A stretch of 64,000 bases of DNA from Oscillospiraceae bacterium (GTDB lineage Bacteria > Bacillota > Clostridia > Oscillospirales > CAG-272), in contig SVRN01000007.1 in NCBI GenBank assembly GCA_015064805.1, positions 1 to 64,000 of the forward strand, written 5' to 3'. The notes under the pieces were generated by a model. It saw only the letters and a list, made by a program, of their open reading frames with translations, was not told the DNA's origin and made no database searches. Positions 1 through 9,386 of this stretch are shown here, piece by piece. Position 1 is the stretch's first letter. Every line of letters starts with the position of its first letter. The position numbers were made by a program, and so were the translations under genes.

Positions 1-10
1 GCCGACACAC

Positions 11-41
11 ACAAAAGTTGCGCTCATGGCGCAACTTTTGT
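11..41. terminator. Perfect 13-bp hairpin before the tRNA
   Basis: Thirteen bases at 11-23 pair perfectly with 29-41 around a 5-nt loop (TCATG). There is no run of T after the stem beyond the TTTT inside its 3' arm, so it may be a weak terminator or a processing hairpin for an upstream gene outside the window. Confidence 0.55.
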
Positions 42-50
42 GCCTAATAT

Positions 51-127
<77 letters not shown>

Positions 128-132
128 GACTT

Positions 133-186
133 AATAGCTTGAACTTCTTTTCAGTGAAAAGATTGTTCGGGCTATTTTGTTTTTTT
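133..186 (+). terminator. Rho-independent terminator of the tRNA gene
   Basis: AATAGCTTGAAC pairs, with two G-U pairs, with GTTCGGGCTATT, and an inner stem CTTTTC/GAAAAG extends it. The hairpin is followed by TTGTTTTTTT. It sits 6 nt after the tRNA CCA end. Confidence 0.85.
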
Positions 187-219
187 GAGGAATTTGATAA
201 ATACACTTTTTGATTTTTA

Positions 220-255
220 GGCAGATGGAGAGTAAAATCTCTGTCTGCCTTTTTT
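220..255 (+). terminator. Second terminator-like hairpin
   Basis: GGCAGATGGAGA pairs with TCTCTGTCTGCC through two wobble pairs and is followed by TTTTTT. It lies about 35 nt after the tRNA terminator and may be a back-up terminator or the relic of a lost gene, since no gene lies between them. Confidence 0.7.
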
Positions 256-345
256 GCGTTCTGCAGCTCAAACAACATAGACCTGTCGTTTATATCTTTT
301 TGCACTATTATAAATTACAAAAAAATTCATAAGGAGATATTTGTA

Positions 346-675
346 ATGAATAAGAAGAAAAAAGTATTTGAAAACGATTTTAATGTTACCGAGGAGCAGA
401 TGGATTCATTGGCACGTGTGCTTTTTCCATTGGTCTATGACTATTTGACTTCGGAGAAAGGAGCAGAGAATGATAAAGATACTTATGTGAAAAAGAACGG
501 AGAATATTTCCTATACTGCCGAGGTGGCTCAAAGTCGGAATGGTCGATTTGTAAAAACAACAAGGTTTTGAGTGGTCAGTATATTATTCCTATTATGAAT
601 CCCAAATTCGAAGAATGGGTAACGCTCAATGCTATGTTGATCGATAGTATGATGCACTTGAGTGGGGTGAAATAA
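346..675 (+). CDS. Small hypothetical protein, 109 aa
   Basis: I do not recognise this protein. It starts at an ATG preceded by AAGGAGAT with good spacing, so the start is well supported. It has no signal peptide or membrane segment. The N-terminus is lysine-rich (MNKKKKVFEND) and the rest is a mixed soluble sequence with a central KNGEYFLYCRGG stretch that could form beta strands. The stop codon lies only about 10 bases before the point where surface-protein-like sequence begins in the same frame, so the gene abuts a rearrangement junction and its 3' end could be altered. There is no convincing promoter between the terminators and the RBS. Confidence 0.6.
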   Translation: MNKKKKVFENDFNVTEEQMDSLARVLFPLVYDYLTSEKGAENDKDTYVKKNGEYFLYCRGGSKSEWSICKNNKVLSGQYIIPIMNPKFEEWVTLNAMLIDSMMHLSGVK

Positions 676-684
676 AATATTTCA

Positions 685-1894
685 TGGGTGATCGTTGCTT
701 GCACGACCTGGGGCATCAATCCCGATACCGACAGCCGATTCATTAAGAACGGCAATTCGGTTGTAGATGCACTCTTGACACATTATCTCAAGGAATCTGA
801 CACATTTGAACACATTGTCGGTGCAGGAAGCAACGGCATGGCTACCGATCAGTCCTGTTATGCGCTTGTTGCCTATGACAGACTTTTGAACGAACAGCCC
901 GCTCTGTTTGATTATAGCGACGTGACATTTGAGACAGTAACACCTCCCGCGACCACCGATTTCTCCGCTACGCTCGGCTTGCCCGAGAACGTAGAGAACG
1001 TTCCCGGCACGACCTTCAATGGCGTTATCAGCGTCAACGGTTGGAACAATGAAGCAGGATACAAGCTGATCGATCTGATCGTGGACGTACCCGCAGGTCT
1101 TTCGGTTACAAACGTAACCGCAGGCAACCGCCTTGCAGGCGGTGCACTCAGCTATAACTTGGCTGAGGGCAAGCTCCGCATCGTTTATTTTGATGCAAAT
1201 GAAAATAGTGATCTGACAACAAGCGGTAATTCTTTCCCCGTTGAACTGTTTAACATCACTTTCAGCGTTGAGAATGTTACCGTTGGTAACACGCTCGATA
1301 TTGCGATTTCCGAAATGTCACTCAAGCTCACATCCGATTCTACCAATGAGGATTCTAAGGTGGATATTACAACTGAGGATGCAGAAGGAAGCGTTACCGT
1401 CGTAGAGGGCAGAACCTTCAGCGCGGGCGTTCTGTATCAAGGTGACGGCGTTGATCTGATTCCTGCCGACAAGAAAGCTGTTGTGATTACTGTTACAAAA
1501 CTTGAAGGCAAAAAGAAGCTGACCTTCAACAACGGAACGACTACGGTTGCGTTTAAGTACAATGCTGAAATCTCCGAGAAGATGGGTGTTACCGCTTATA
1601 TAGCACTTGTCGATGCAGACATGAATATGGATGCATTTGAAAACGCAGAGAACTTTACCATTGACGAGGCAGATGCAGACAGTCTTACCTTTGGTGACAT
1701 CAATGGCGACGGTGTGATCAACGCGCAGGATGCTCTTCTGTCGCTGGCTTCATGCGGCGGCAATTATGCCGAAGTGGATCTGAGGCAGCCCGTACCGCTA
1801 TCCGAGGACGGCGTTGTAGAAAAAGAACTTCTTGACAAGATCAAAAACGAAAACGCCATTGCAACCTTTACGGGAGTATCCGGCGGACTGAATT
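685..1894 (+). pseudogene. Internal fragment of a dockerin/cohesin-like surface protein
   Basis: The reading frame is open from 676 to 2079 but lacks any signal peptide or convincing RBS; the GTG at 688 is simply the first start codon in the fragment. The first 75 residues (INPDTDSRFIKNGNS, then an SNGMATDQ...YALVAYDRLL stretch) match the prenyltransferase/terpenoid-cyclase-like repeats of large Clostridia surface proteins. They are followed by about 160 residues resembling a cohesin-type beta sandwich, then one half of a type I dockerin (GDINGDGVINAQDALL, Ca-binding D/N residues present). The usual second dockerin half is missing, and about 45 unrelated residues (IKNENAIATFTGVSGGLNYE) follow. 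From about 1895 the true coding signal changes to another frame (GH78). The beginning and the end of the protein are therefore both absent, making it a remnant or an assembly join of repeated modules. Confidence 0.7.
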
Positions 1895-2713
1895 ATGAAT
1901 GCAAGAGCCAATTTGCTGTTGATGAGCAAGGATCGGCGGCCGGACGGACTGCTCACGATCTGCTCGCCCTGCGGTCAGAATCTGGCTATCCCCGCATTTT
2001 CGCTTTATTATATCATAGCGGTCAGGGAGTATATGGACCATACCGGCGACGTCTCGCTTGGCAAGGAAATTTATCCTAAACTGCTTTCGATCGTTGAGGC
2101 GTTTTTGAATAATGCGGAGAATGGCCTGATGTTACGCTTTACCGGGGCGACGCAGTGGAACTTCTACGATTGGTCGGAGCATTTGTCCGGGCGTTTGGGA
2201 CAGAGCGAGGAGGCGATCCCCGACCTGGTCATCAACTGCCTTTTCCTGATGGCATTGGAGCATCTGCGAGCAATTGCTCAAAAAACGGACAATGCTTTTT
2301 CGTACGATTCGCTTCTTTGGGAAACGCGAGCGAGGGCGAGGGAGGCGTTTTACGATGTAAAAAAAGGAGCCTTCTCCTTGACGCAGGGCGGGGGAGAGTT
2401 TACCGTGCTTGGAAACGCGCTGGCTATTCTTGCAGGAATAGCAGATGATGCCAACGGTATCTGCGAGAGGATCGTCCGAAACGCGTTTTCGGATTGCTCA
2501 CTCAGCATGCGTTGCTTCAAGTATGACGCGTTGCTTCTGACGGATGAGGCGAGGTGGAAGCCGTATGTTCTGGAGGAAATCAGAAGGGATTATTCTCATA
2601 TGCTTGACGAAGGTGCTACGAGCGTATGGGAAACGAGCGAAGGGGCGAGCGCGTTTGGAAACGCGGGTAGCCTTTGTCACGGTTGGAGCGCGATCCCCAT
2701 TTGCTATTTATAA
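1895..2713 (+). pseudogene. GH78 alpha-L-rhamnosidase-like, C-terminal fragment
   Basis: The 272-residue frame reads as the second half of a family 78 glycoside hydrolase (alpha/alpha toroid). It shows RRPDGLLTICSPCGQNLAIP, the EYMDHTGD segment, WNFYDWSEHLSGR, and near the end TSVWETSEGASAF followed by CHGWSAIPICYL, which are the conserved positions around the rhamnosidase active-site barrel. Full-length members are roughly 700-1000 residues; the N-terminal sandwich domains and the first catalytic motifs are missing. The frame is +1 to the dockerin fragment that precedes it, with a TGA in frame just upstream (1889-1891), and no RBS precedes the ATG at 1895. It is very unlikely to be made as a functional enzyme here. 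The stop at 2713 looks like the natural C-terminus. Confidence 0.75.
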
Positions 2714-2735
2714 GATCTTGATGACGGATCGAATT

Positions 2736-2834
2736 AAAAAGGTGGGCATATGATTTGGCCTGCACTTCGAAGCAGCGGTAAATTGACTCTCAATTTACCG
2801 CTGCTTGTGCACGCCCTTTCGTGCCCATCTTTTT
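2736..2834. repeat. Long composite inverted repeat / terminator of the GH78 fragment
   Basis: A perfect 16-bp stem with a 3-nt loop (2771-2786 with 2790-2805) is enclosed by a second inverted repeat, AAAAAGGTGGGCA (2736-2748) against TGCCCATCTTTTT (2822-2834), one wobble pair. It ends in TTTTTT and can act as a terminator, but its 99-nt length and nested structure also suit a miniature repeat or structured RNA. The stretch from 2835 to 2968 shows nothing else. Confidence 0.7.
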
Positions 2835-2968
2835 TGCTTTGAAAACGGACTGCGGCGCGAAGAATAATATGATAAAAAAAGCGAGGGGCATTTATCGGAC
2901 AGCCTTCCGAATTTTCCTTGTGTACGATGGAAAATTGGAAAAATATTCTGAAACGGGGAGAACAAATC

Positions 2969-2997
2969 TTGACATTGAACGGCAAATATGATATAAT
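2969..2997 (+). promoter_or_regulatory. Consensus sigma-A promoter of the VWA-tubulin operon
   Basis: TTGACA at 2969-2974 and TATAAT at 2992-2997 are both perfect, with exactly 17 bp between them. The start of transcription should be near 3004, leaving a leader of about 119 nt before the first gene. I see no riboswitch or terminator-type fold in that leader. Confidence 0.88.
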
Positions 2998-3122
2998 ACT
3001 ACATAATTGGATTTTTTGAGAGCGTTGGTTGTATTAGGCTTCTGCTATGCTGCATTACTTCTTGCAACTCTGCAAAGGTTTAACGGTGTGACAATCAAAG
3101 AAAAAATGAAAGGACAGAGAAT

Positions 3123-5777
3123 ATGAAAAAAATTTTCTCGTTGCTACTCGCACTTACTATGATATTATTGGTGGTGCTTGCCATACCGTTTCCTGCATCC
3201 GCGGAGTCGCTTTACATCCGGAAAATCGTATCGGTTGTGTACGACGACTCCGGTAGTATGGGTGGTTCCAAGTGGGCCTATGCAAACTATGCGATGCAGA
3301 CGTTTTGCGGAATGCTCAACAGCGAAGACGAATTGTATATCACGTATATGGCCGATTCGCAACAGAATCCCGGCTACATACCGGAGAACGTTTTGTTAGG
3401 AACGGATGAAATCCAGAACTCCGTGGATTCTATCAGAAACCACACCCATAGCGGTAGTACCCCGTACAAGGCGGTGGAAAAAGCATATAACAAGCTGAAG
3501 AGCGTACAGGATTCCAACCCCAATACCCAGTATTGGCTGGTTGTCATCACCGATGGTGATTTCGACGAATGTCTTACAAGCGGAATGGATGAACAAGAAA
3601 AAAAAGACTTTTTGAATGAACATTTCAAAGAGTACACGGAAACGGTGATGCCCAACGGAACAAAGCCTCAGGTTACCTTCCTTGGAATCGGCGACGTAGC
3701 TTGTCCTGACGCGGATCACAGCCAGGGAATTTATACGTATGAGGCGTCGAATGCCACAGGTATTATCAATGCAATGGCAGAGATGGCAGACCGCATTTCG
3801 GGCAGAACTCGGTTACAGTCGAACGCTATTACGAAGATTGATGATAAAACGGTTCAGGTCTCCTCTTCCATCCCACTTTTGAACATTGCGGTGCTGGTGC
3901 AGGGATCCGAGGCGAAAATCGCAGAAGCGAGGCACACCAATCAAACCAAGATTTCTAACGACCGTAGGGTGGCACTGAGCTACCCGGGATATTCGGATTT
4001 GGTTGGCGGGGCCTTCTTGTTGGGAGACTCGAAGGATAATATCGGCGCCGGAACGTATCATATTACGTTTGACCAGAAGGTCGATCTGGAAGATCTCGTC
4101 ATTTTGTTCGAGCCGGCGCTTGAAATGCGGATGAAGGTCCAGTTGAACGGCAAGGAGGTCTCCGACTTCAAGCAGCTCAACAATGCCATGGAGCAGGATA
4201 AGATCTCCGTCTCGTGCAAGATCTATGAGATGGGAACGGACAAGGAAATTTCTCCTTCGCTCCTGCCTCCCGGAACGAAGTTTGAAATCGTTATTTCCGA
4301 GAATGGAAAGATTACGGAGCAGGTCTCGGGGCAGAACATGATACTGTCCGACTACGTTCTGAAAAACGTGGAAACCGAGATCTGGGCCGCGGCTATCATT
4401 GACGGCTTTAATCCCATTGCGTATTCGGTTGAATTTGAGCCCACGTTATATATTCCGGACTATACGATCTCGGCAGAGTTCGTCAACAACACAAAGAGCT
4501 TAAAATATGATGACGTTGCAGGGAATAAGGATTTGTCCATTGCCTTTACCGTGTACGAGGTCAGACACGGAAGCACAACGGAAATCAAAGATCCTAATAT
4601 CGTTAAGTCCTTGAATCCCGTCATCAACGTTTCCCCGGAGGGAAATGAGGGTAACATTACATATTCAAGCGACGGAAAGATTATTTTTACACCCAATAAA
4701 GCAAGTGAGTCCGCCTCAAGCGGAGAAAGCTTCAGCGTCAGCGTTACCTGCGCGCTGAGTAATGGCAAAACAGCCACTGAGAAATACACGATTCTGATGC
4801 CTACGTATCAGGTGATTCCGATCGATGCGACCGAGCCGATCAAAAAAACGGAGCTGTTTGACAATCAGGTATCGGTTTCGTTTTACGTTACCAAGGACGG
4901 TGTCAGACTTGACAAATCCGAGGTTGAAAAGCAGATTTCGGTTCTGCTCGGAGGCGAGCGCGAGGAACTGAAAACCAACGTATCCGTCGCGCCGGACGGA
5001 ACGATTACCGTTACTCCTTACGTTGAGGAGCAGCGCACGCTGAACTTCGGAAACTGGTGGGGCAACTGGGCATACTACTGGGGCCTTGAGAGCGATGACA
5101 TCAAGGTTACGCTGGAGCACCCCTATGGAAACGCTTCTTCTACGATCGACGTTGTAGGAGAGAGCTTTGATTATAAGCTGTTCTCTGTCTGGACGCCGCT
5201 TCTGATCGAGGTGATCGCGCTGGCCTTCTTCCTGACCTGGATCTATCTGGTCTGCACCAAACCCAGATTCTCAAAGAGCGCGGTGCTGTATGTGGGCAAC
5301 ATTACCTACAACCCCGAGGATATGACTCACGTGCTCAGATTTTTCGCTCCTGTACGCTTGGAAAAGTTTAATAAGATCCAAAAGGGCAACGGCAGATTAA
5401 AGTTCAAGAAAAAGGCGGACGTTGTCAATGCCGGCGGTCTCAAAATTCGCGCGGACTATGGCGGTAGAATTATTTGCGAAATGCCCTTCCCATGGTACAG
5501 AGGCGGATTGGAGCCTTGTAATACGGACCTGCCGTTGCATACACCGTCGGATGTGGCAGAGCATGTTCTCAGACACAGACGTTTGGATATTAACGAATTT
5601 GCTACCACGACAACAGTAAACGGCGAGAATGATCGCACCTTGGTGGCAGGCAATCCCAGAATGGCAAGATACACGGTCGTTGCAGGGCCGGGGGACGTTG
5701 TTACCGTAGACCTTGGAAATGACGAAGCCAGAAAAGTAATCACACGCGGCAAAATTTTTATTTATACAAATTCATAA
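3123..5777 (+). CDS. Exported VWA-domain membrane protein, 884 aa
   Basis: Residues 1-27 form a signal peptide (MKKIFSLLLALT, hydrophobic core, ASA cleavage site). A von Willebrand A domain follows at once: strand IVSVVYDDSGSM gives the metal site D41-x-S43-x-S45, GSTPYKA supplies the threonine position and VVITDGDFDE the later aspartate. Roughly residues 220-680 are beta-rich extracellular modules. A single membrane helix lies at about 690-712 (TPLLIEVIALAFFLTWIYLV), leaving a 170-residue cytosolic tail. VWA domains bind protein ligands through the Mg-dependent metal site; here the ligand would be outside the cell. The start is supported by AAAGGA upstream. It is the first gene of a four-gene operon, 30 nt before the tubulin-like gene, and is a likely membrane receptor or anchor for it. 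The ligand is unknown. Confidence 0.85.
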   Translation: MKKIFSLLLALTMILLVVLAIPFPASAESLYIRKIVSVVYDDSGSMGGSKWAYANYAMQTFCGMLNSEDELYITYMADSQQNPGYIPENVLLGTDEIQNSVDSIRNHTHSGSTPYKAVEKAYNKLKSVQDSNPNTQYWLVVITDGDFDECLTSGMDEQEKKDFLNEHFKEYTETVMPNGTKPQVTFLGIGDVACPDADHSQGIYTYEASNATGIINAMAEMADRISGRTRLQSNAITKIDDKTVQVSSSIPLLNIAVLVQGSEAKIAEARHTNQTKISNDRRVALSYPGYSDLVGGAFLLGDSKDNIGAGTYHITFDQKVDLEDLVILFEPALEMRMKVQLNGKEVSDFKQLNNAMEQDKISVSCKIYEMGTDKEISPSLLPPGTKFEIVISENGKITEQVSGQNMILSDYVLKNVETEIWAAAIIDGFNPIAYSVEFEPTLYIPDYTISAEFVNNTKSLKYDDVAGNKDLSIAFTVYEVRHGSTTEIKDPNIVKSLNPVINVSPEGNEGNITYSSDGKIIFTPNKASESASSGESFSVSVTCALSNGKTATEKYTILMPTYQVIPIDATEPIKKTELFDNQVSVSFYVTKDGVRLDKSEVEKQISVLLGGEREELKTNVSVAPDGTITVTPYVEEQRTLNFGNWWGNWAYYWGLESDDIKVTLEHPYGNASSTIDVVGESFDYKLFSVWTPLLIEVIALAFFLTWIYLVCTKPRFSKSAVLYVGNITYNPEDMTHVLRFFAPVRLEKFNKIQKGNGRLKFKKKADVVNAGGLKIRADYGGRIICEMPFPWYRGGLEPCNTDLPLHTPSDVAEHVLRHRRLDINEFATTTTVNGENDRTLVAGNPRMARYTVVAGPGDVVTVDLGNDEARKVITRGKIFIYTNS

Positions 5778-5807
5778 TCAAGAAAGGAAAAACGGAGGGT
5801 AAGCAAT

Positions 5808-8800
5808 ATGGCACAAACCTTACTGATCGGCTTGGGAGGAACCGGAAGCCGAGTAATCAACAACGTAGTCAAGGAGCTTCACGCAAACAAAAAGGAGATC
5901 AACGATGGCAACATTTGTTGCGCGGTGTTGGACACGAATGTAAACGATAACGAATCGATTACAAACAGCGGTACGGGCGTTCCTGTAATTTCGACCAGCA
6001 GAGCGATGAAAATTCGCGAATATCTGGATACTTATCAGTACTTGCATATGGAAGAGTGGTGTCCGCAGTCGCCTGCTTTCCGAGAACAAAGCATGATCGA
6101 CGGTGCGTCCGAGATGCGTCTCAAATCCAGAATCGCCTTCTTGGACAGCTGTGAAACCAAGGTGATCGAGGGATTGGAGCTGAGTATTAACGAGCTGCTG
6201 AAAAACGGTGCGGGATCCAAGATCAGAATCATGATCGTATCCTCGCTTTCCGGTGGCACAGGCTCGGGTATGTTTATTCAGGTCGCACTCTGGCTCAGAA
6301 AATTCTTTGAACAAAGCGAAATTACGATTCGCGGTATCTTCTTATTGCCTGACGTGTTTGTTCATACCCTTGGTGATATTAAGGCAAACAAAGCCACGAA
6401 GACGCAACACTATTGCAACGCTTATGCGGCGATTCAGGAGTTGAATGCAATCACTAAGATCAAAATCGGCGGCGATATTACCCTTCCCGAGAAAATCTCG
6501 CTGGATAATCTCTTTGATAGCGAAAAAAACAAGGATGATGGGACTCCTGTCTATGACTTTGCTTTCTTTGTGGATTACAAGGATGAGAATGACATCGCCC
6601 TTAACAAGATCTCTGATTATGAGAAAATGGTTGCACAGCTTGTCTATATGCAGCTTTATGCGCCCATGAAGGACGACATGTATTCTGAAGAGGACAACAC
6701 TTTCTTGGAATTCACCAAAGCGGAGGAGCCCTTGTACGGCTCCTGCGGAACGGCAAAGGCAGTTTATCCGAGAAACAGCGTCAAGACCTATTGTTCGCTT
6801 CGCGCAGCACAGGACTCCTTGACCGGCGGATGGAGAAAGATTGATGCTGAAATTGATGCGCAGCTCGAGGAGAAAAAGCAAGCAGAGAAAGACGGCATTT
6901 TCTCCAATGAAACGATTGACCCCCGTGCCAAGTACGTTGAGCTGTTTGAGGAAAAGACCTCCGTCAGACCCGAGGATGCCGGCAAGGATAGATTCTTTAT
7001 TACCATTGCCAAGGATGTGAAGAACCAGAGCAAGAGCCGCGGCGAGGGAGGAAAGATAATTGTTACGGAGACCGACAAGGTTGACGACTTTATTAAGGAT
7101 CTGGATGGCAAAAAGATCGATACCATTGTGACCAAATACAGCGGCACCGCCCAGTTCTCGCTTGATGCCGATCAGTTTGTCGCTGCCGATCATGACAAGG
7201 ATGCTCTTATGGAGCAGATCAGATCCGACGAGGTTGGACTCGCAGAGGCTCTGCACAGCTTTGAAAAGAAAGCAGACGGATATGCAGATACCATTGTCAA
7301 TTCTGTTTTCCCCTACAGCATGGGTGATGTTAATCCAAGCAACATCTGCTCGATCTACGGACTTTTGTCGAAGCAGGATGACATGGGCAACTGGAATTTC
7401 GTTCATCCTGTGGCAGCAAGATACATTTTGTATAAGCTTGTCCAAAAACTGAATAAAGCAGTTAAAAATGCAACGCTTGCCGATAGCAAGCAAGAAGCAA
7501 TGGCCGGTGGATCCGATGGAAACTTGTTTGACAACAAGTCGACTGCTGAGACCGAGACGACCGCGGTTGAATTTCTGGATAGCAAAAAGTGGTATCAGAA
7601 GGAAAGTGCATTCTTCGACGAATTCGAAAAGAGATACGCACAGTTCATTGCAACCAAGATCGGTCTTTGCGAAAAGTATGAAAAGGAGCTTCTCAAGGTA
7701 TCCGTATATAAAAAGCTTGCAGAAAGAGTTACCGGCCTGATCGGACAGCTCGAAGCCTTCTTCAGAAAGCTGGATGACGTTCAGGAAAAACTGCAGGATT
7801 CCGTGGATAAGAACGCCAAGGAGACCAGCGGCATTGTTGGCAAGACGATGTACGTGTTCGGTGATGGCGAATCGAAAGAGTTTGTCTATCGTTCGCTCGA
7901 TATGAAGCTTGATCAAAGCAGCCACGAGGTCAATAAGAGCTTGATCGAGGCTATTTACGGTCGCGTGTGCGCTGAAAAGAGAGAATCAATTCCCGAAAAT
8001 CAAAAATACAAAGATATCAGCGTTGTCAGTGCTTTTATTGCAGGTCTCGTATACTCCTTCAGACAGAGAATTGACGGTGACAGAAACAACAGCGAGCAAG
8101 TCAACCTGGATATCTATGCGGCTATCTGCAAAGAGAGTGATGCCAGACTGGAAAAGCAGGCTGAGGAGCAGCGCAAGCGCGACCGCGAAGAGGGCAAAAT
8201 AGAGGATCCCCTCGCCGATTTTGATAAGGTTGACTTCGAAACCGGTAAGGTCGCAAAGGATACCTCCAAGGCGCAAAGACACACAAAGGCGTTTGAAAAA
8301 TTCAAGAAAAAGCTTTACGATTTGGCAGCTCCGTTCCTGATTCACACCAAAGAGGTTTCCAAAAATGTCATGGGTACTGTTACTTCTCGCGATAAGACGT
8401 TCTGGGGATTCAGTGACGATGTTGCAAAGGCCTATCCGTTCTTTGGCACGGTATTGGGAGTCAATGAGGATCTGCAGGCAGACTCGGCGTATCCCAAGAA
8501 CGAGCTGTATTGCTATAGAGCTACCTATGGTATCGCGGCACAATACATTCCTAAATTCAATGAGCTTGCAGGCGGTGACTACTATACGAGCTATAACATG
8601 CTTGTCGGTGAAATGGTGGCTGATTTTGAAGGTAGACGAGGCGAGAGAGCGCTCGTCAACACGCCTCACCTGGATAAGAACTGGCACAGAATCCTACCGG
8701 CAATCACGGAAGAAAAGCAAAAGCAGGTAGAGCTTGCATTCTATCGCGGACTTTGGCTGGCAATTGCTTACGGTATGCTCAAGACGGATAAGGATGGCAA

Positions 8801-9314
8801 TATCATCCTCAGACGTCCTGTGGATACCGGATACGGTGATTTCATGGATGCCGATATTCCGCTGATGTACAAGGGCAAGAACCTGACCAAGACGGACGTC
8901 GTTAAGATCATTGAGATCCTCAAGACAGATCGAATGTTTAAGGACGTCAATGTCCCCGCACTTGAGCAGCGCTTTGCAAACGAGCGCGAGGATATGGATA
9001 ACTATGTCGATACCAAGGTTATGAAGGGGTTGATGACCGGCAAGGATGATCTCAACCCGATCGACTTCGTCTCTCGTTACAACGGATCTCTCAAGCATAA
9101 CCGATTTGTTTCCAAACGATTGATCGAAGCACTTGAAGGCATTGCCTACGATCTTGCTGCGGCATTCAATACTGATCGCTCCGAAAAGAAGCTTGAGGAA
9201 GCGAAGTACAGACTGTGCAAGATGATCTATGATTCCAGCACTCGCTCGAAGGGCAAATCCGAGGTCTTTGAAGATTGGGAAAAGGCTTTTGAGCAGCATA
9301 AGCTCAAAGGATAA
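5808..9314 (+). CDS. Tubulin/FtsZ-like GTPase, 1168 aa
   Basis: The N-terminus, IGLGGTGSRV (G8-S14), matches the first nucleotide-binding loop of the tubulin/FtsZ fold, and SSLSGGTGSGMF (GGTGSG at 149-154) is the tubulin signature loop that contacts the GTP phosphates. The length and the long C-terminal extension fit the 'tubulin-like' family (Pfam Tubulin_2 type) rather than FtsZ, which is about 380 residues. Residues beyond about 400 are mostly helical with charged coiled-coil-like stretches, for example around 620-680 and 770-800. Members of this family have been proposed from genome context to build membrane-remodelling filaments with VWA partners. The RBS GGAGGG precedes the ATG closely. 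No signal peptide or membrane helix is present, so it acts in the cytosol. Its upstream neighbour offers a membrane attachment point. GTPase or polymer-forming activity is inferred from family only. Confidence 0.88.
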   Translation: MAQTLLIGLGGTGSRVINNVVKELHANKKEINDGNICCAVLDTNVNDNESITNSGTGVPVISTSRAMKIREYLDTYQYLHMEEWCPQSPAFREQSMIDGASEMRLKSRIAFLDSCETKVIEGLELSINELLKNGAGSKIRIMIVSSLSGGTGSGMFIQVALWLRKFFEQSEITIRGIFLLPDVFVHTLGDIKANKATKTQHYCNAYAAIQELNAITKIKIGGDITLPEKISLDNLFDSEKNKDDGTPVYDFAFFVDYKDENDIALNKISDYEKMVAQLVYMQLYAPMKDDMYSEEDNTFLEFTKAEEPLYGSCGTAKAVYPRNSVKTYCSLRAAQDSLTGGWRKIDAEIDAQLEEKKQAEKDGIFSNETIDPRAKYVELFEEKTSVRPEDAGKDRFFITIAKDVKNQSKSRGEGGKIIVTETDKVDDFIKDLDGKKIDTIVTKYSGTAQFSLDADQFVAADHDKDALMEQIRSDEVGLAEALHSFEKKADGYADTIVNSVFPYSMGDVNPSNICSIYGLLSKQDDMGNWNFVHPVAARYILYKLVQKLNKAVKNATLADSKQEAMAGGSDGNLFDNKSTAETETTAVEFLDSKKWYQKESAFFDEFEKRYAQFIATKIGLCEKYEKELLKVSVYKKLAERVTGLIGQLEAFFRKLDDVQEKLQDSVDKNAKETSGIVGKTMYVFGDGESKEFVYRSLDMKLDQSSHEVNKSLIEAIYGRVCAEKRESIPENQKYKDISVVSAFIAGLVYSFRQRIDGDRNNSEQVNLDIYAAICKESDARLEKQAEEQRKRDREEGKIEDPLADFDKVDFETGKVAKDTSKAQRHTKAFEKFKKKLYDLAAPFLIHTKEVSKNVMGTVTSRDKTFWGFSDDVAKAYPFFGTVLGVNEDLQADSAYPKNELYCYRATYGIAAQYIPKFNELAGGDYYTSYNMLVGEMVADFEGRRGERALVNTPHLDKNWHRILPAITEEKQKQVELAFYRGLWLAIAYGMLKTDKDGNIILRRPVDTGYGDFMDADIPLMYKGKNLTKTDVVKIIEILKTDRMFKDVNVPALEQRFANEREDMDNYVDTKVMKGLMTGKDDLNPIDFVSRYNGSLKHNRFVSKRLIEALEGIAYDLAAAFNTDRSEKKLEEAKYRLCKMIYDSSTRSKGKSEVFEDWEKAFEQHKLKG

Positions 9315-9329
9315 ATAAAAAACGCAGGT

Positions 9330-9360
9330 CCCGAAGGTGCTCGTATGGAGCACCTTCGGG
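9330..9360 (+). promoter_or_regulatory. Intra-operon 13-bp hairpin without U-tract
   Basis: CCCGAAGGTGCTC (9330-9342) pairs perfectly with 9348-9360 around loop GTATG. It lies between the tubulin-like gene and the next gene, and CTACG follows instead of T residues. It may be an mRNA stabilising or processing hairpin that sets relative amounts of the operon proteins. Confidence 0.75.
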
Positions 9361-9386
9361 CTACGTAACACCATGGGGTGACGAAT

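Noticed and set aside
3004-3122. Riboswitch or attenuator in the leader of the VWA-tubulin operon
   Set aside because: I find no terminator/antiterminator pair and no recognisable aptamer core in these 119 nt.
6342-7925. 527-codon minus-strand frame inside the tubulin-like gene
   Set aside because: No RBS or domain; the plus strand carries the tubulin loops.
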